Under the pieces are notes generated by a model, which saw nothing but the letters and a program-made list of their open reading frames with translations, was not told where the DNA came from and did not search any database. A stretch of DNA of 64,000 bases from Anadara kagoshimensis (lineage: Eukaryota > Mollusca > Bivalvia > Arcoida > Arcidae), in the NCBI GenBank assembly GCA_021292105.1, contig CM037869.1, forward strand, positions 744,001 through 808,000. The letters are read 5' to 3'. The translations under genes and the position numbers were made by a program. This document shows positions 1-10,921 of this stretch, piece by piece (the stretch's first letter is position 1; every line of letters begins with the position of its first letter).

Positions 1-1169
1 GGCGGATATGCAATCAATAATACCTCCTTCCATGGGCTCCAAATTTATAATATATAAAATTTACAAAAACAAACAAAATTGGAATAAGTAGTAAATTATA
101 AGCAAAAATGTGAACTTTATCAGCACCCAGTACAGACTTTATGTGAAATATGTGATGGTCTAATGTATGACCTGGCATATATATTATCATTAAGAATCAT
201 CTTACCTATAAATAGCCAATACATTTTAGATTGTGACTGTCAGTGTGTATTACAAGTTATACTCACTGATGCAGGCCTTCAATCACTATCGATGCAGGAT
301 CGTGTGTTTTAATAATTGAAAGTTGTACCACTATAAAATTTATGAAAAAGCAAAAGTTTTAGGTTTTTGATTGCCAGTAGCAAAAAAAATAATCAGAGCT
401 GGGTACTGTTAAATTAAAAAAAGCAATTTTTTTAGTTTTATAATTAGGAAAATTTTTCAGTCACAGCTGAGTGTCTTTAAACACAAAGATGCATTGTACA
501 GTCATCATTTGTTCTTTTATTTATGTCATTATAAAGGAGTTGAACAAAGTGAGATGGCAATGAGGGACATTATAACAAGGTTTTACTGTGGTGATAGGCG
601 AGGTGACATTGAGGGACATTATAACAAGGTTTTACTGTATATATACAGTAGCTGTAAAACATTCCTGGTATGGAAATTAAATCCCAAATTTTTATATATA
701 AACATGGCAGATATGCAATAAAACAGGTCATTAACTTTGTTGTTACTGTAACTTAAGACACCATTACAATGGTTCTGTTACATCTTTTAAAATTTACTGT
801 GGGCCTAAAAACCTCAACCCCTCACATAAAGATTTATTGTGAGCTTAAAAACCTCTAACTTTTTACATAAATAGTTTCACATCTAAATTCAAATTGAAAT
901 AATGCGCTTTTTTGTTTTTGGTAAAGTTTTATAGATGTGAAAGAATGAAGTAGAACACGTTTTTGCTTCTTACATCATCATCATCAGTTTACCACTGTGA
1001 CAGTTTAGTAGATCTTACACCATGATGTAGAGAAGAAGGATACTTATGTGTTTTTTATATTTATGGGAGTGGCACCTTATAACTCAGATAAAACTATCAA
1101 TTAACTCGGTGTGCTCCTCCAAACAGCTATAGTTATTATGAAGCATTTTAACAACTTTAAAACAAGATA
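1..1169. other. AT-rich intergenic DNA, no gene seen
   Basis: No coding region with family similarity or splice-supported exon is visible. At about 533-637 a motif of roughly 54 bp ending in 'ggttttactgt' occurs twice; it resembles the end of the transposon-derived satellite at 4419-5437 and is probably another fragment of that family. Confidence 0.5.
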
Positions 1170-1331
1170 CAGTCAAACCTGTCTATAAAGGCCACCCAAG
1201 GGAACCAGTAAAAGTGGCCTTAATGGACAGGTGACCTTTATATACAGGTTCAAATAACATGAATAAAGAACAACTGGGATACAATTCTACTGGCCTTTAT
1301 AAGCAGGTGGCCTTTAAGGCAGGTTGGACTG
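1170..1331. mobile_element. 162-bp MITE with TA target site (Tc1/mariner/pogo-like ends)
   Basis: The element starts CAGTCAAACCTGTCTATAAA and ends with an imperfect inverted copy finishing GGTTGGACTG, and TA lies directly outside each end. Small size, inverted ends and a TA duplication are the hallmarks of non-autonomous Tc1/mariner/pogo-type elements. A second, more decayed copy lies at about 13558-13705. No transposase is encoded. Confidence 0.75.
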
Positions 1332-1689
1332 TATTATATTTTAAAACTGAAAGTATGGGATTGATACAACATTGTAGTATGTATATATACAGAAATTAAG
1401 ATCAGTAAACAAATTAGGTTGTTTTTCTAAAACGAATACATTTTTATAATAAATAAATGAAAAAGGAAGTGTCTATTCAAATAAATACAGCACCATTTTT
1501 ATTTTTAGATATGTGCACATCACCAATATGTTCTACATACACATAACTTACTGCCTGTCAAATGTCTACAGGTTGTTCTCCATATTGTAACCAATCTACA
1601 TGTATACGGCCAATACTCTCTTAGGCTTGAGAACAATCAAGCTTAATTTAAATGGAGAGATGGTCTTCCAATGAATTAACTATTTCATG

Positions 1690-1860
1690 GATTTTTCTTA
1701 TTTTGCTCAGTTTGTTTAATCACATTTTAGTTGTAAGTATCTTCTGTAGCGGCCACAAGTGGTCTACTCTTTTTCTCAAACTCTACAGAGGTGTCTTTAG
1801 CAAGCACTGAGACACATAGCCTTGGTTTTTAATCTCATCTGAAAGACCAAGTTTTTGGGG
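1690..1860 (-). mobile_element. SINE fragment (3' core), same family as 36953-37225
   Basis: The reverse complement matches the 3' half of the tRNA-headed SINE near 37.1 kb, including 'gctaaagacacctctg', 'gtggccgctacagag' and the trailing 'aaacaaactgag'. The tRNA-like head is absent, so this is a 5'-truncated copy. Confidence 0.6.
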
Positions 1861-3000
1861 TATTTTGGGGTATTTAAATCATGCTTGGCCAATATAAATA
1901 TATTTCATAAGAATACCAAGCCTAAAAGCATCAAATATAGCAAAAAGTAAGAAATTAACATTTAATTTATATTACAGATCAAGTTTGATTTCACTCTGTT
2001 GCTTATATTTTAAAGGAGTTACTTCCCTTGAACTTTTAACCATTCAATATTCCATGTACAAACTCCAGAAGTTAAAACAGTGATGTTTTGAAACACAGAT
2101 GCTCTGAAAATGGACACATATTTTTAGAACATCCTGTACATGTATGACATGTTATGTTGAAATATTATGTAACAATTATTCAAATGAATTGTTATAAACC
2201 CACACATTAAGCTATAAATATATACATGTGACAGTCACAGCATTTACAAAACAAGCCATTAATGTTTACAACATTCACCATTATTTTGACTAAATACAAC
2301 CATATAATATGTATAATTATATACATAATGCAAATGATAACCAACATTTTATATTTCATGAGGATTTAACCATGATGGTGCAGGTGGATTTCAAGTACAA
2401 ATAAATATAACCATATAAAATATGTAACTAACTCAACAAGTATAACCTGACTCTTTAACATTTAACCTATGACACATACCAGTTCTAAACATTAAGACGA
2501 GTAGTATTTTATGTCTAAGTCAGGATTCTTTCATTTACATCCAGGCAGTCACATTAACTGGCTCGGGGTCACAAACAGTTTTTTCTTTACTTATTTAAGA
2601 AAAAATTTAAAGTAAATGGATCAAATATAAGTTTGTACTTAACTTTTCTGAAACAAGTACCTCCAGTTTCATGAACAATACATAATGTTTTTGGACTTCA
2701 CTGGTGGAGTCGAAGCTTATATTTTGAAAATAAGGTTTTGCTTAAGTTAAGTATTGTTTCTGACCCTGGACCTGTTCTGGTATGGTAAAGAAAACCAGAG
2801 TAACCAGAGACAGTTGCCAAGTGAACTAACAGCTTTCTCACACTGTTATTTGTCCAAGTGGAATTCAGATAAAGGGCAAGAGACACTTTGAGTTAGATTA
2901 GTTAGCTGACACTTAAGACTAATTATCCACCAATACTTCTAAGTAAAGGAAGTCTAACATATCAATTATATATAAATCATAACACTGAAAGATCTGATAT
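1861..3000. other. Intergenic DNA without recognisable feature
   Basis: AT-rich unique-looking sequence. Short open frames here resemble no family and lack flanking splice sites that would join them to anything. Confidence 0.4.
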
Positions 3001-3235
3001 AGTGTGTCAAGTTTGACCTGACCAATTGACCTTCAATTTGAATATTCAAACAGACAATCCCATTGTGTAATTATGGGGCTATATAAAGTTGATATATACA
3101 TATATAAGGATAGATGACAGTAATACTGGGTACCAGGTGTTTATGGTTATGATGTGTTACCTGAATCACACAGTCTATTACCCCAATCTAATATTCAAAG
3201 TAAAGGTCAAATGGCCAGGTTAAAATTGACACACT
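3001..3235. mobile_element. 235-bp MITE with long terminal inverted repeats
   Basis: The left end AGTGTGTCAAGTTTGACCTG and the right end, read on the minus strand, stay similar for about 46 bp, leaving only a short centre. The ends also resemble, in their GACCT/GGTCA content, the family at 11819-12064, although the outermost bases differ. No coding capacity. Confidence 0.65.
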
Positions 3236-3670
3236 TTAATAATAACAATAAAGAAGCAAGTCAAGTAAGTAGACCCTAACTTTGGCAAGTTGAAAAACCG
3301 AAAAAATTCATAGGTTTAAGTGTGGCTAGTTGGGTAACCCTAACCCTTGTAAAAAATCAACCGATACGGAAATACTGTCAACTGCCTTAACTTAAATATT
3401 GAACCAGGATAGTCAAATAGCAAATACTCACTGGTTTCATTTTGTCAGTCATAAAACTGGAAACTAAAACAAGCTAAAGGTTAGAAGTCCAGGTCAGACT
3501 TGTTGAGTTTGCTCATAATTCCCATGCAATATAAATACAACTCCTGCGACCTTTGACCTGGTGTACTATAGAACTTGTCCAGCAGTTAAAGGTCAAAGTA
3601 AACTTACACATTCCTGAATTAATCATTTACCTTAATGTTAAATGTAAAATACAACTGAGAATAATATGTA

Positions 3671-5434
3671 CAGTAAAACCTCCATTTATCACCACTGTTC
3701 AGTCCAATTTTATCACCAATGTTTAGCCCAATTTTATCACCACTGTTCAGTCCAATTTTATCACCAATGTTTAGCCCAATTTTATCACCACTGTTCAGTC
3801 CAATTTTATCATCACTGTTTAGCCCAATTTTATCACCACTGTTCAGTCCAATTTTATCACCAATGTTTAGTCCAATTTTATCACCAATGTTTAGTTCAAG
3901 TTTATCACCGCTGTTCAGTCCAATTTTATCATCAATGTTTAGCCCAATTTTATCACCACTGTTCAGTCCAATTTTATCACCAATGTTTAGTCCAATTTTC
4001 ACCAATGTTTAGTCCAAGTTTATCACCGCTGTTCAGTCCAAATTTATCATCAATGTTTAGCCCAATTTTATCACCACTGTTCAGTCCAATTTTATCACCA
4101 ATGTTTAGTCCAATTTTATCACCAATGTTTAGTCCAAGTTTATCACCGCTGTTCAGTCCAATTTTATCATCAATGTTTAGCCCAATTTTATCACCACTGT
4201 TCAGTCCAATTTTATCACCAATGGTTAGTCCAATTTTATCACCAATGTTTAGTCCAATTTTATCACCAATGTTTAGTCCAAGTTTATCACCGCTGTTCAG
4301 TCCAAATTTATCACCACTGTTCAGTCCAAATTTGGTGTTATAAATGGGTTTGGAAATACACTGAAAGAGGCTTGCAAGAAAGAATATAGAAGAAATGTCC
4401 TCCGACACTTAGAAATATTGGGGCGTTAAACAAGGTGGTCAAGTTATCATGAACATTATACTGAGATTTTACTGTACCTTGTTGTTAAGTGAGGTGGTAT
4501 AATCATTGAGGAGCGATATACTGAGATTTTACTGTACTGGGGCGTTAAACAAGGTGGTCAAGTTATTGAGGAGCGATATACTGAGGTTTTACTGTACTGG
4601 GGCGTTAAGCAAGGTGGTCAAGTTATTGAGGAGCGATATACTGAGGTTTTACTGTACTGGGGCGTTAAGCAAGGTGGTCAAGTTATTGAGGAGCGATATA
4701 CTGAGGTTTTACTGTACTGTGGTGTTAAGCAAGGAAGTCAAGTTATTGAGGAGCGATATACTGAGATTTTACTGTACTGGGGCGTTAAGCAAGGTGGTCA
4801 AGTTATTGAGGAGCGATATACTGAGGTTTTACTGTACTGGGGCGTTAAGCAAGGTGGTCAAGTTATTGAGGAGCGATATACTGAGGTTTTACTGTACTGG
4901 GGCGTTAAGCAAGGTGGTCAAGTTATTGAGGAGCGATATACTGAGGTTTTACTGTACTGTGGTGTTAAGCAAGGTGGTCAAGTTATTGAGGAGCGATATA
5001 CTGAGGTTTTACTGTACTGGGGCGTTAAGCAAGGTGGTCAAGTTATTGAGGAGCGATATACTGAGATTTTACTGTACTGGGGCGTTAAGCAAGGTGGTCA
5101 AGTTATTGAGGAGCGATATACTGAGGTTTTACTGTACTGGGGCGTTAAGCAAGGTGGTCAAGTTATTGAGGAGCGATATACTGAGATTTTACTGTACTGG
5201 GGCGTTAAGCAAGGTGGTCAAGTTATTGAGGAGCGATATACTGAGGTTTTACTGTACTGGGGCGTTAAGCAAGGTGGTCAAGTTATTGAGGAGCGATATA
5301 CTGAGATTTTACTGTACTGTAGTGTTAAGCAAGGTGGTCAAGTTATTGAGGAGCGATATACTGAGATTTTACTGTACTGTGGTGTTAAGTGAGGTGGTCA
5401 AGTTATTGAGGAGCATTATACTGAGGTGTGACTG
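3671..5434. mobile_element. TA-flanked CAGT...ACTG element whose interior is two tandem arrays
   Basis: The left boundary is TA followed by CAGTAAAACCTCC. The right boundary, read on the minus strand, is TA followed by CAGTCACACCTCA. The 1.76-kb interior is almost wholly a 24-bp array (left) and a 60-bp array (right). Each 60-bp unit carries the same CAGTAAAACCTC end sequence, so the satellite seems to derive from the transposon's own terminus. The boundaries are read directly; a single-element origin is inferred. Confidence 0.55.
3690..4337. repeat. 24-bp tandem array, about 27 copies
   Basis: The unit is close to 'caccactgttcagtccaat' plus 'tttat', alternating with variants containing 'caatgtttag'. 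One unit near 4000 is shortened by 6 bp. Because 24 is a multiple of three, long open frames appear on both strands; they are a by-product of periodicity and not genes. Confidence 0.95.
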
Positions 5435-5437
5435 TAC
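4419..5437. repeat. 60-bp tandem array, about 17 copies
   Basis: The unit contains 'ggggcgttaagcaaggtggt', 'caagttattgaggagcgata' and 'ctgaggttttactgtact'. Copies are highly homogeneous, with recurring variants (gaggtttt/gagatttt; ctggggcg/ctgtggtg) interspersed, suggesting ongoing unequal exchange or conversion. The 318-residue open frame across it is periodic and is not called as a protein. Confidence 0.95.
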
Positions 5438-5513
5438 AAAATTCATTATTATTTTTAAGTAAAACTAGAAAAAGTCATTTCAACTAATTCACATATCACT
5501 GACCATGCATTTT

Positions 5514-5665
5514 ATGTTCCGACACTGGCCACATCATGGTACCAAAACAGCGTCATGGCAATTAATAATGTACTACTGTCAGTGACGTCATTTAATGGCA
5601 CAATTCAGGCTGAGTTTTCATTTTTTTTTTTTTGTGTGTGTAATTCGAAAAATTTGTCGGAACAT
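5514..5665. mobile_element. 152-bp MITE with 11-bp inverted ends
   Basis: Begins ATGTTCCGACA and ends TGTCGGAACAT, a perfect 11-bp terminal inverted repeat. The interior ('ggtaccaaa', 'gtcagtgacgtcatt', poly-T stretch) is shared with a second copy at 16712-16865 inside FBXO36 intron 1. Confidence 0.7.
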
Positions 5666-5819
5666 TGTGGGCGTGGTTGGTGATCCATCAATTGGTCATG
5701 AAAATAATTAAGTACCTTTTAAAATGTAAATGTCCAATAAAAATCTACTGGAGTAACCGATATCATACTAACTGATATCTCACATATATAAATATATATT
5801 TCTTAGAAATATATCAACT

Positions 5820-5993
5820 GGCCCTAGTTTCACAATCATTCCTAAGCTAAGATTTTCCTTCACTTAAATTTAGTAAATTTTTGTAATCTCTTTTTGGAAC
5901 TACTGGTGAATATTTTTGTCAAAACTAAATGCAAATGTTGCACCTTTAAGTTAAGGAAAATCTTAGCTGAGGAATGATTGTGAAACCTGGGCC
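5820..5993. mobile_element. 174-bp MITE
   Basis: Starts GGCCCTAGTTTCACAATCAT and ends with its near-perfect inverse; about 48 bp of each arm pair. It abuts a larger relative at 5995-6792, and a single arm of the same family lies at about 38225-38275. Confidence 0.7.
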
Positions 5994-5994
5994 A

Positions 5995-6792
5995 GGTCCT
6001 AGTTTAACAATCATTCCTTAACTAAGGTTTTCCTTAACTTAAATCTGGCAAATGTGAAATTTAAATAATTTCATAAGTTTTCAAGATCTCCTTGATTTTA
6101 AGGTGTCATTTTGAAGATCAATTTAAGTTTATTACATCTATATTGTATTAACAATTGAACTGTTTAGAAATGCGGTTCATAGTCGATATGAACGCAATTG
6201 ATATGCAAGGCAAACTAATCATAAAGCGCGTTATTGTTATATTTACGTTTAAAACTATTTTCTTTTCTTTTTCTTGGTTCAAAATCATTTTAGAAAATTT
6301 TAATTCCGCGCTTTGTCAACAACGATTTTCGATTAACGGAACAGCTGATGGAACAGCAGATCCAACTGATCAGCTGTGCAGTTTGGAGCCAGAAATTCTA
6401 GGACAAAATAGTGCGTGGAAAAAACAACAAATTGCATACAAAATTTCAACTAAATTGTTCATTTTTTTTATTAAATACAATTATTTCGGTAATACATAAT
6501 CACAATTATGCAAACAATCAATAAAAAGTTCCGGTTTTGTGTATTTCATATTGTGTATTCATACGCCGATTGTTGTGAATGGAATTCCCGTGACGTCACC
6601 AAGGTAGATCTTGCAGTTCATGGCCGATATGAACGCAATTGCTCTGAAACCTTGTGTAGAAGACAGAAAACAGACAAAATGTAAATATATTTTGTTGAAA
6701 CTTCTTATTTGTAGTACAGTAAAATATTGTCAAAAATTGTCAGATTTAAGTTAAGGGAAATCTTAGTTAAAGAATGATTTGGAAACTGGAGC
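5995..6792. mobile_element. About 800-bp non-autonomous transposon, same terminal repeat family as 5820-5993
   Basis: The ends (GGTCCTAGTTTAACAATCAT and its inverse at 6730-6792) match the neighbouring 174-bp MITE. The interior contains a direct repeat around 'gatatgaacgcaattg' (near 6187 and 6629) and one 114-codon open frame at 6155-6499 that resembles no transposase known to me and is not called as a gene. Confidence 0.6.
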
Positions 6793-6920
6793 AAGTTTGC
6801 ACAACATTTAGTTTTAATTTTACTGGTTAAATTATACTGACCAAGGTATAAAAATAGATTTCCTCAAACCTATGGACCAGTGGATTTTGCTAGCCCTACA
6901 CATGTATATCCAATATACAA

Positions 6921-7104
6921 TACAGACTTGTCGAAAGTTTAACACCTAAGATAAAGAAAGGATTCCGAGCTGGACTGCTGAGAGGTCGGGATAGCCAAAG
7001 TTGGCGATTGAAAAGCTATTGAGAAACATACAGTTGCTGTCAAGATGGGATGCTGAGTTACTACTTATTCATTAGCTCAGTGTTAAACTTTTGACAGGCC
7101 TGTA
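6921..7104. mobile_element. MITE with TACAGACYTGTCGAAAGTTT ends, copy 1
   Basis: Left end 'tacagacttgtcgaaagttt' and right end 'aaacttttgacaggcctgta' are inverted repeats. Two further copies lie at 34918-35114 and 43432-43907. Confidence 0.65.
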
Positions 7105-7232
7105 CTGTAACAATCTAAAAATTTTAGTTTTGCAAAATGGCATTAAAAGCTGGAAGACAAAGATAAAATAAATACTTACTTAAAATTTATATTTAAAATT
7201 TTACGAGCACACACATAATACATAAATATCAT

Positions 7233-7649
7233 AGGGGTTCAAAATCCCCCAGGTCCAAGGTCCAGGACTTTCTGATTTTACATTGAAACCCTTGATATTT
7301 AAAATGTTAAAGTCCAATGGAATTGCAATTTTTTACTAGAATAGTTCTACTTTTTCTATATAATAACACAATGGCACATTAACCTTCCAATGTTGATATT
7401 GGACTTTCAAAATGTTTTGATGGACCTGCCATAAATTCAGGGATGAAGCTTAACTATTTTGAATTGGGGGCCCAGCTAACTTTTAAAGAGAATTTGCAAT
7501 AGCAATACATAGCCAAAATCTTAAAAACTTTTGGGACCCAGACAAATTTCTAGTGGCCATGGACTACTGGGCCCCTGTTAATCTCAATCCCTGTAAATAA
7601 AGGCAAAAGGTCCTGGACCTTCCATTACAAAACATAATTTTGAACCCCT
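7233..7649. mobile_element. 417-bp putative MITE
   Basis: Starts AGGGGTTCAAAAT and ends with the exact inverse ATTTTGAACCCCT; a nearby GGTCCAGGAC is also mirrored as GTCCTGGACC. One copy only in this window, so the family assignment is open. Confidence 0.5.
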
Positions 7650-10281
7650 GAAATCAGTATCACAAACAAGCGTAAAAGTCATATCCCAAACAGTATCAAT
7701 GATGATGAAGCTAGGCAAGCTAATGCTAGGGTTTTTATACATAAATGGAAAAGCAACTAACTTATTCAAAACATTACAACTTAAAAAGTAATAATAATAA
7801 TATCACAATGCCTACTGCACACATATACAACAATGTACCCAATAGTTTACATTTGGATGAAAAGAACCAATAAATATCAATTTGTTTATGAAGTTACCCA
7901 TATATAAAACTACAAAAATCTCCCAGAATAGACAAGATCCCTGTTGAAGTACTGAAAAAAGACACTGTGGTTCATCTTCTGCCAAATCAGTATACTTATG
8001 ATTGAAATGTTAATACATGTAGTACGGATTAGCCCCTGATTAAGATATGCTTCAAATGATGTTAAGAACACAGTGCAGGACTGGTATAACTATTTCTCCA
8101 GGGAATTATCTATGACTATGTTTCCATTCCTGGTAGCCAAAATCGCCATTGGGAATGGCTACTAATTTATGAGAAATTCTTTCAAAAAGTAACTTATTTT
8201 AGCAAATTTGTGGAAAAATACTTTAAAAAGGACTATATTTTCACAAATTTTGGAAATTTAGCTATTTGGCTACTAATTATTTTAAATTTATGGAAATCTA
8301 GCTATGATTGGAACTACTAGTAAAACAAAAATTGTGCATTTTGACTCCCATTACAAAACAAATAGATAATTTTAATAATGTAGAGGATAATAATGTTTTT
8401 GAAAGTTTTGGTGTACAATTTTGTTTTATTGTCTCATAAGTCAATGTGGTAAGGATTAAGTATTATTATTATTGGATTGCAAACACAAATTCGAGCCTAT
8501 TCAAGTTGTTTGATAGTTAGCATTTGTTACGAGTTATACTGTTACTAAATGCAAGAGTTTTGGCAAAGTTATTTTCTACCAAAACTACCAAACAAAACTA
8601 CTGGCATGACCACTTTGATAATACAATTCCATGGATACATGTTTAAAGGGAATAATTTAAGCTCATTATTATAACTTCTGTCACTTGAATTAGATAATTT
8701 AAATGTTTCCAGGAAACTGAAAACTGATTCAGTATTCATATAAAGGTTTTCACTTTGTCAACTGCCGACTTCTGACAAAGTTCATAATATCAAGTACAAG
8801 TTTCTAAATATGTAAGGGAAGGCAGCGGTACCACATTGCAGTACCATGTTAGTAACTTAGTGCAAATAATTAATCATGAACCAAAACATCTGTACAACTG
8901 TACATAAATCTTAATAAGAGTATTAATAAAAATTTTATTTGTTCTCATCACAAATGACTGAAAGATTGTCAACAAAATTAATGTTGTCGTTTTTCTAACC
9001 TGTCATCATCCATATATCCATCCTGTAACTAAGCATGAAGAATCTGCTGAAGTAAAACAGTGAAGTTCATTTAAAATACATGTAAATATTACAGTCAATA
9101 TATAGCTTCATGTACATGAAAATTTGATTTTAATGATGAAAATTTTCAAATATTTGGTCTTTCATTCATTTCGGTTTTTTTTTACTTCTGATTTTTTTTA
9201 ACTTAATAATCTAGACTTGAACCAGAAAGTTTTTAGAATCAAATTAACAAATTTCTCAGTTAATATGTGATATTTTTAAAAAAACTACTATGCAGTGTGT
9301 TTATAAAGGGTTTCTTATATGTGATTTTTACTCATTATTCAGGTTTTTTATATAGTACATGTATGTTATATGGTTGAGAATTTATTTTTTATGCATTATG
9401 TGATAAAAGTGTCTCATAAGTCTTTTAGGCTGGATGTCGTAATTCTTATATGTATATACTGTTTCTATGTATTTGTTATTGTTTTATGACATGTGACTCT
9501 ATAATGAAATATTATTATTATTATATTATTATTATATAGTTAAACATTACAATAGGGCCTGTAATGCTCCTTTGAAACACCCCATATTTTACATGGTTAT
9601 TTATTGTTTCAACTTTGTTTACTTTTTTTAAATTCCCATAGTCTTTAATCTTTTTATATTAAGTATTATATGCAGGGTGGTCAGGACCTGCAGAGAACTT
9701 GGAATAACCTAAGGTATTTGAAAAATTGAAGTTCAATTAACAGAAATTCTACTGTACATGTATATTACCGGTAACTTATATACTATCTAAACTAAAAATC
9801 AAGTTTTTTTCAGGTTCCCTTGTGTGGATATATAGATAAAATAAAATATATATACTTTATTAATGCTATGATGGATGGATGGATGGATGGTAGAAGTAAA
9901 CTTAAAATCAATCTGTCAAACTCACCCAGTCAAAAGTTGGTTAATAAAAATCTCAACATGCAATAGTAAAGAAATAATCAGATAAAAATTAACACATCAC
10001 TTTGTAGCTTTAAATAAATATAATAATTTTATAAATATTCCTGTAGATACCTGCATGGATAAAAATATATTCATTTAGAACTCAATTTTAAGTTAAGAAT
10101 TCATAAGTCTAATAATTCAGCAACAAGCTTACAGAAAAAAGAGATTTTTTCTCCATTAATTTAGGCAATAATAGGAAAAATGCAAGAGAAATTAATACCA
10201 ACATTAAGCAACAAAACTATGATAACTCTAATACAACTTGTTTGTAACGATGTACTGACTGACTCGATAATCGCCTGATCA
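7650..10281. other. Intergenic / HS6ST downstream region
   Basis: This lies 3' of the HS6ST stop codon and probably includes its 3' UTR. TTTATT sites (AATAAA on the minus strand) occur, for example near 9856, but none can be singled out. An (ATGG)5 microsatellite sits at 9871-9890. No other gene seen. Confidence 0.4.
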
Positions 10282-10921
10282 TTATCTTAGCTTGGTCCCA
10301 TTATTATCTAGAACACTGTCAGTTAATCCATCTATTGTCCTTTTCTCCTCCATTTCTTCAAATTTCATGGCTTTTAGCCTTTCTGCAAATAATTCTTTTG
10401 CAAATTCATAAAGTTTAATATCTAGTCTATTTTTGTCACGTATTTGCTCTGTTTCAGCTTCAGTTATAACCGTTCTTTGACTGTGTGTACGATTATGCTG
10501 AATAAAATCATTTATAAATTCAATATGAAATGTATGTTCAAACAATAACTGTGTTTCCCTCTGGAATTCTGTTAGGCCAAAGAAGTCTAAATTAAGCAGG
10601 TTTTCTTTGGCACTTTCTAACATGACTGCATTTCTCTCTTCCTCTGTCATACCAGATGAATTATAACAGTTTACTTTGCTAAGATTGGCTAACATTCTTG
10701 TTTGACGATTATTAGCTAGGTTATATTTACAATCTAAGAATGCCTGAAGATCTACACCTTCCCATGTTTCTGCTTCATAACAAAACGGCACTTCCTGTAG
10801 CGTAGCCTGTCTTCCATTACATTTTAATGCTGCAGTTTTCCATGTCGCTCCTCGTCTTACATGGCGCCATTCACTTATGTATCTACTGACAGGGTCCCTG
10901 AACATTGATATATAATGATAT
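10282..10921 (-). CDS. HS6ST: HS6ST coding exon 2 with stop
   Basis: The acceptor TTTTGTGTATTACAG precedes 10921. The exon restores Arg154 and continues YHYISMFRDPVSRY, conserved through SEWRHVRRGATWKT, YNLANNRQTRML and FFGLTEFQRETQLLFE, and ends in TAA at 10284-10282. Confidence 0.93.

Noticed and set aside
3619..4408. Overlapping long open frames on both strands (repeats of KIGLNSGD / LSPLFSPI)
   Set aside because: Both strands are open over the same 24-bp array, which is a sign of periodicity and not of coding.
4419..5437. CRISPR-like regular repeats
   Set aside because: Units are contiguous with no variable spacers, and the DNA is eukaryotic.
4506..5462. 318-codon open frame with a LLRSDILRFYCTGALSKVVK repeat
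   Set aside because: It is the translation of the 60-bp satellite; 60 is divisible by three so the frame stays open by periodicity. No start context or splice evidence and no known repeat protein.
6155..6499. 114-codon open frame
   Set aside because: Lies wholly inside a non-autonomous transposon, with low-complexity hydrophobic composition and no family similarity.
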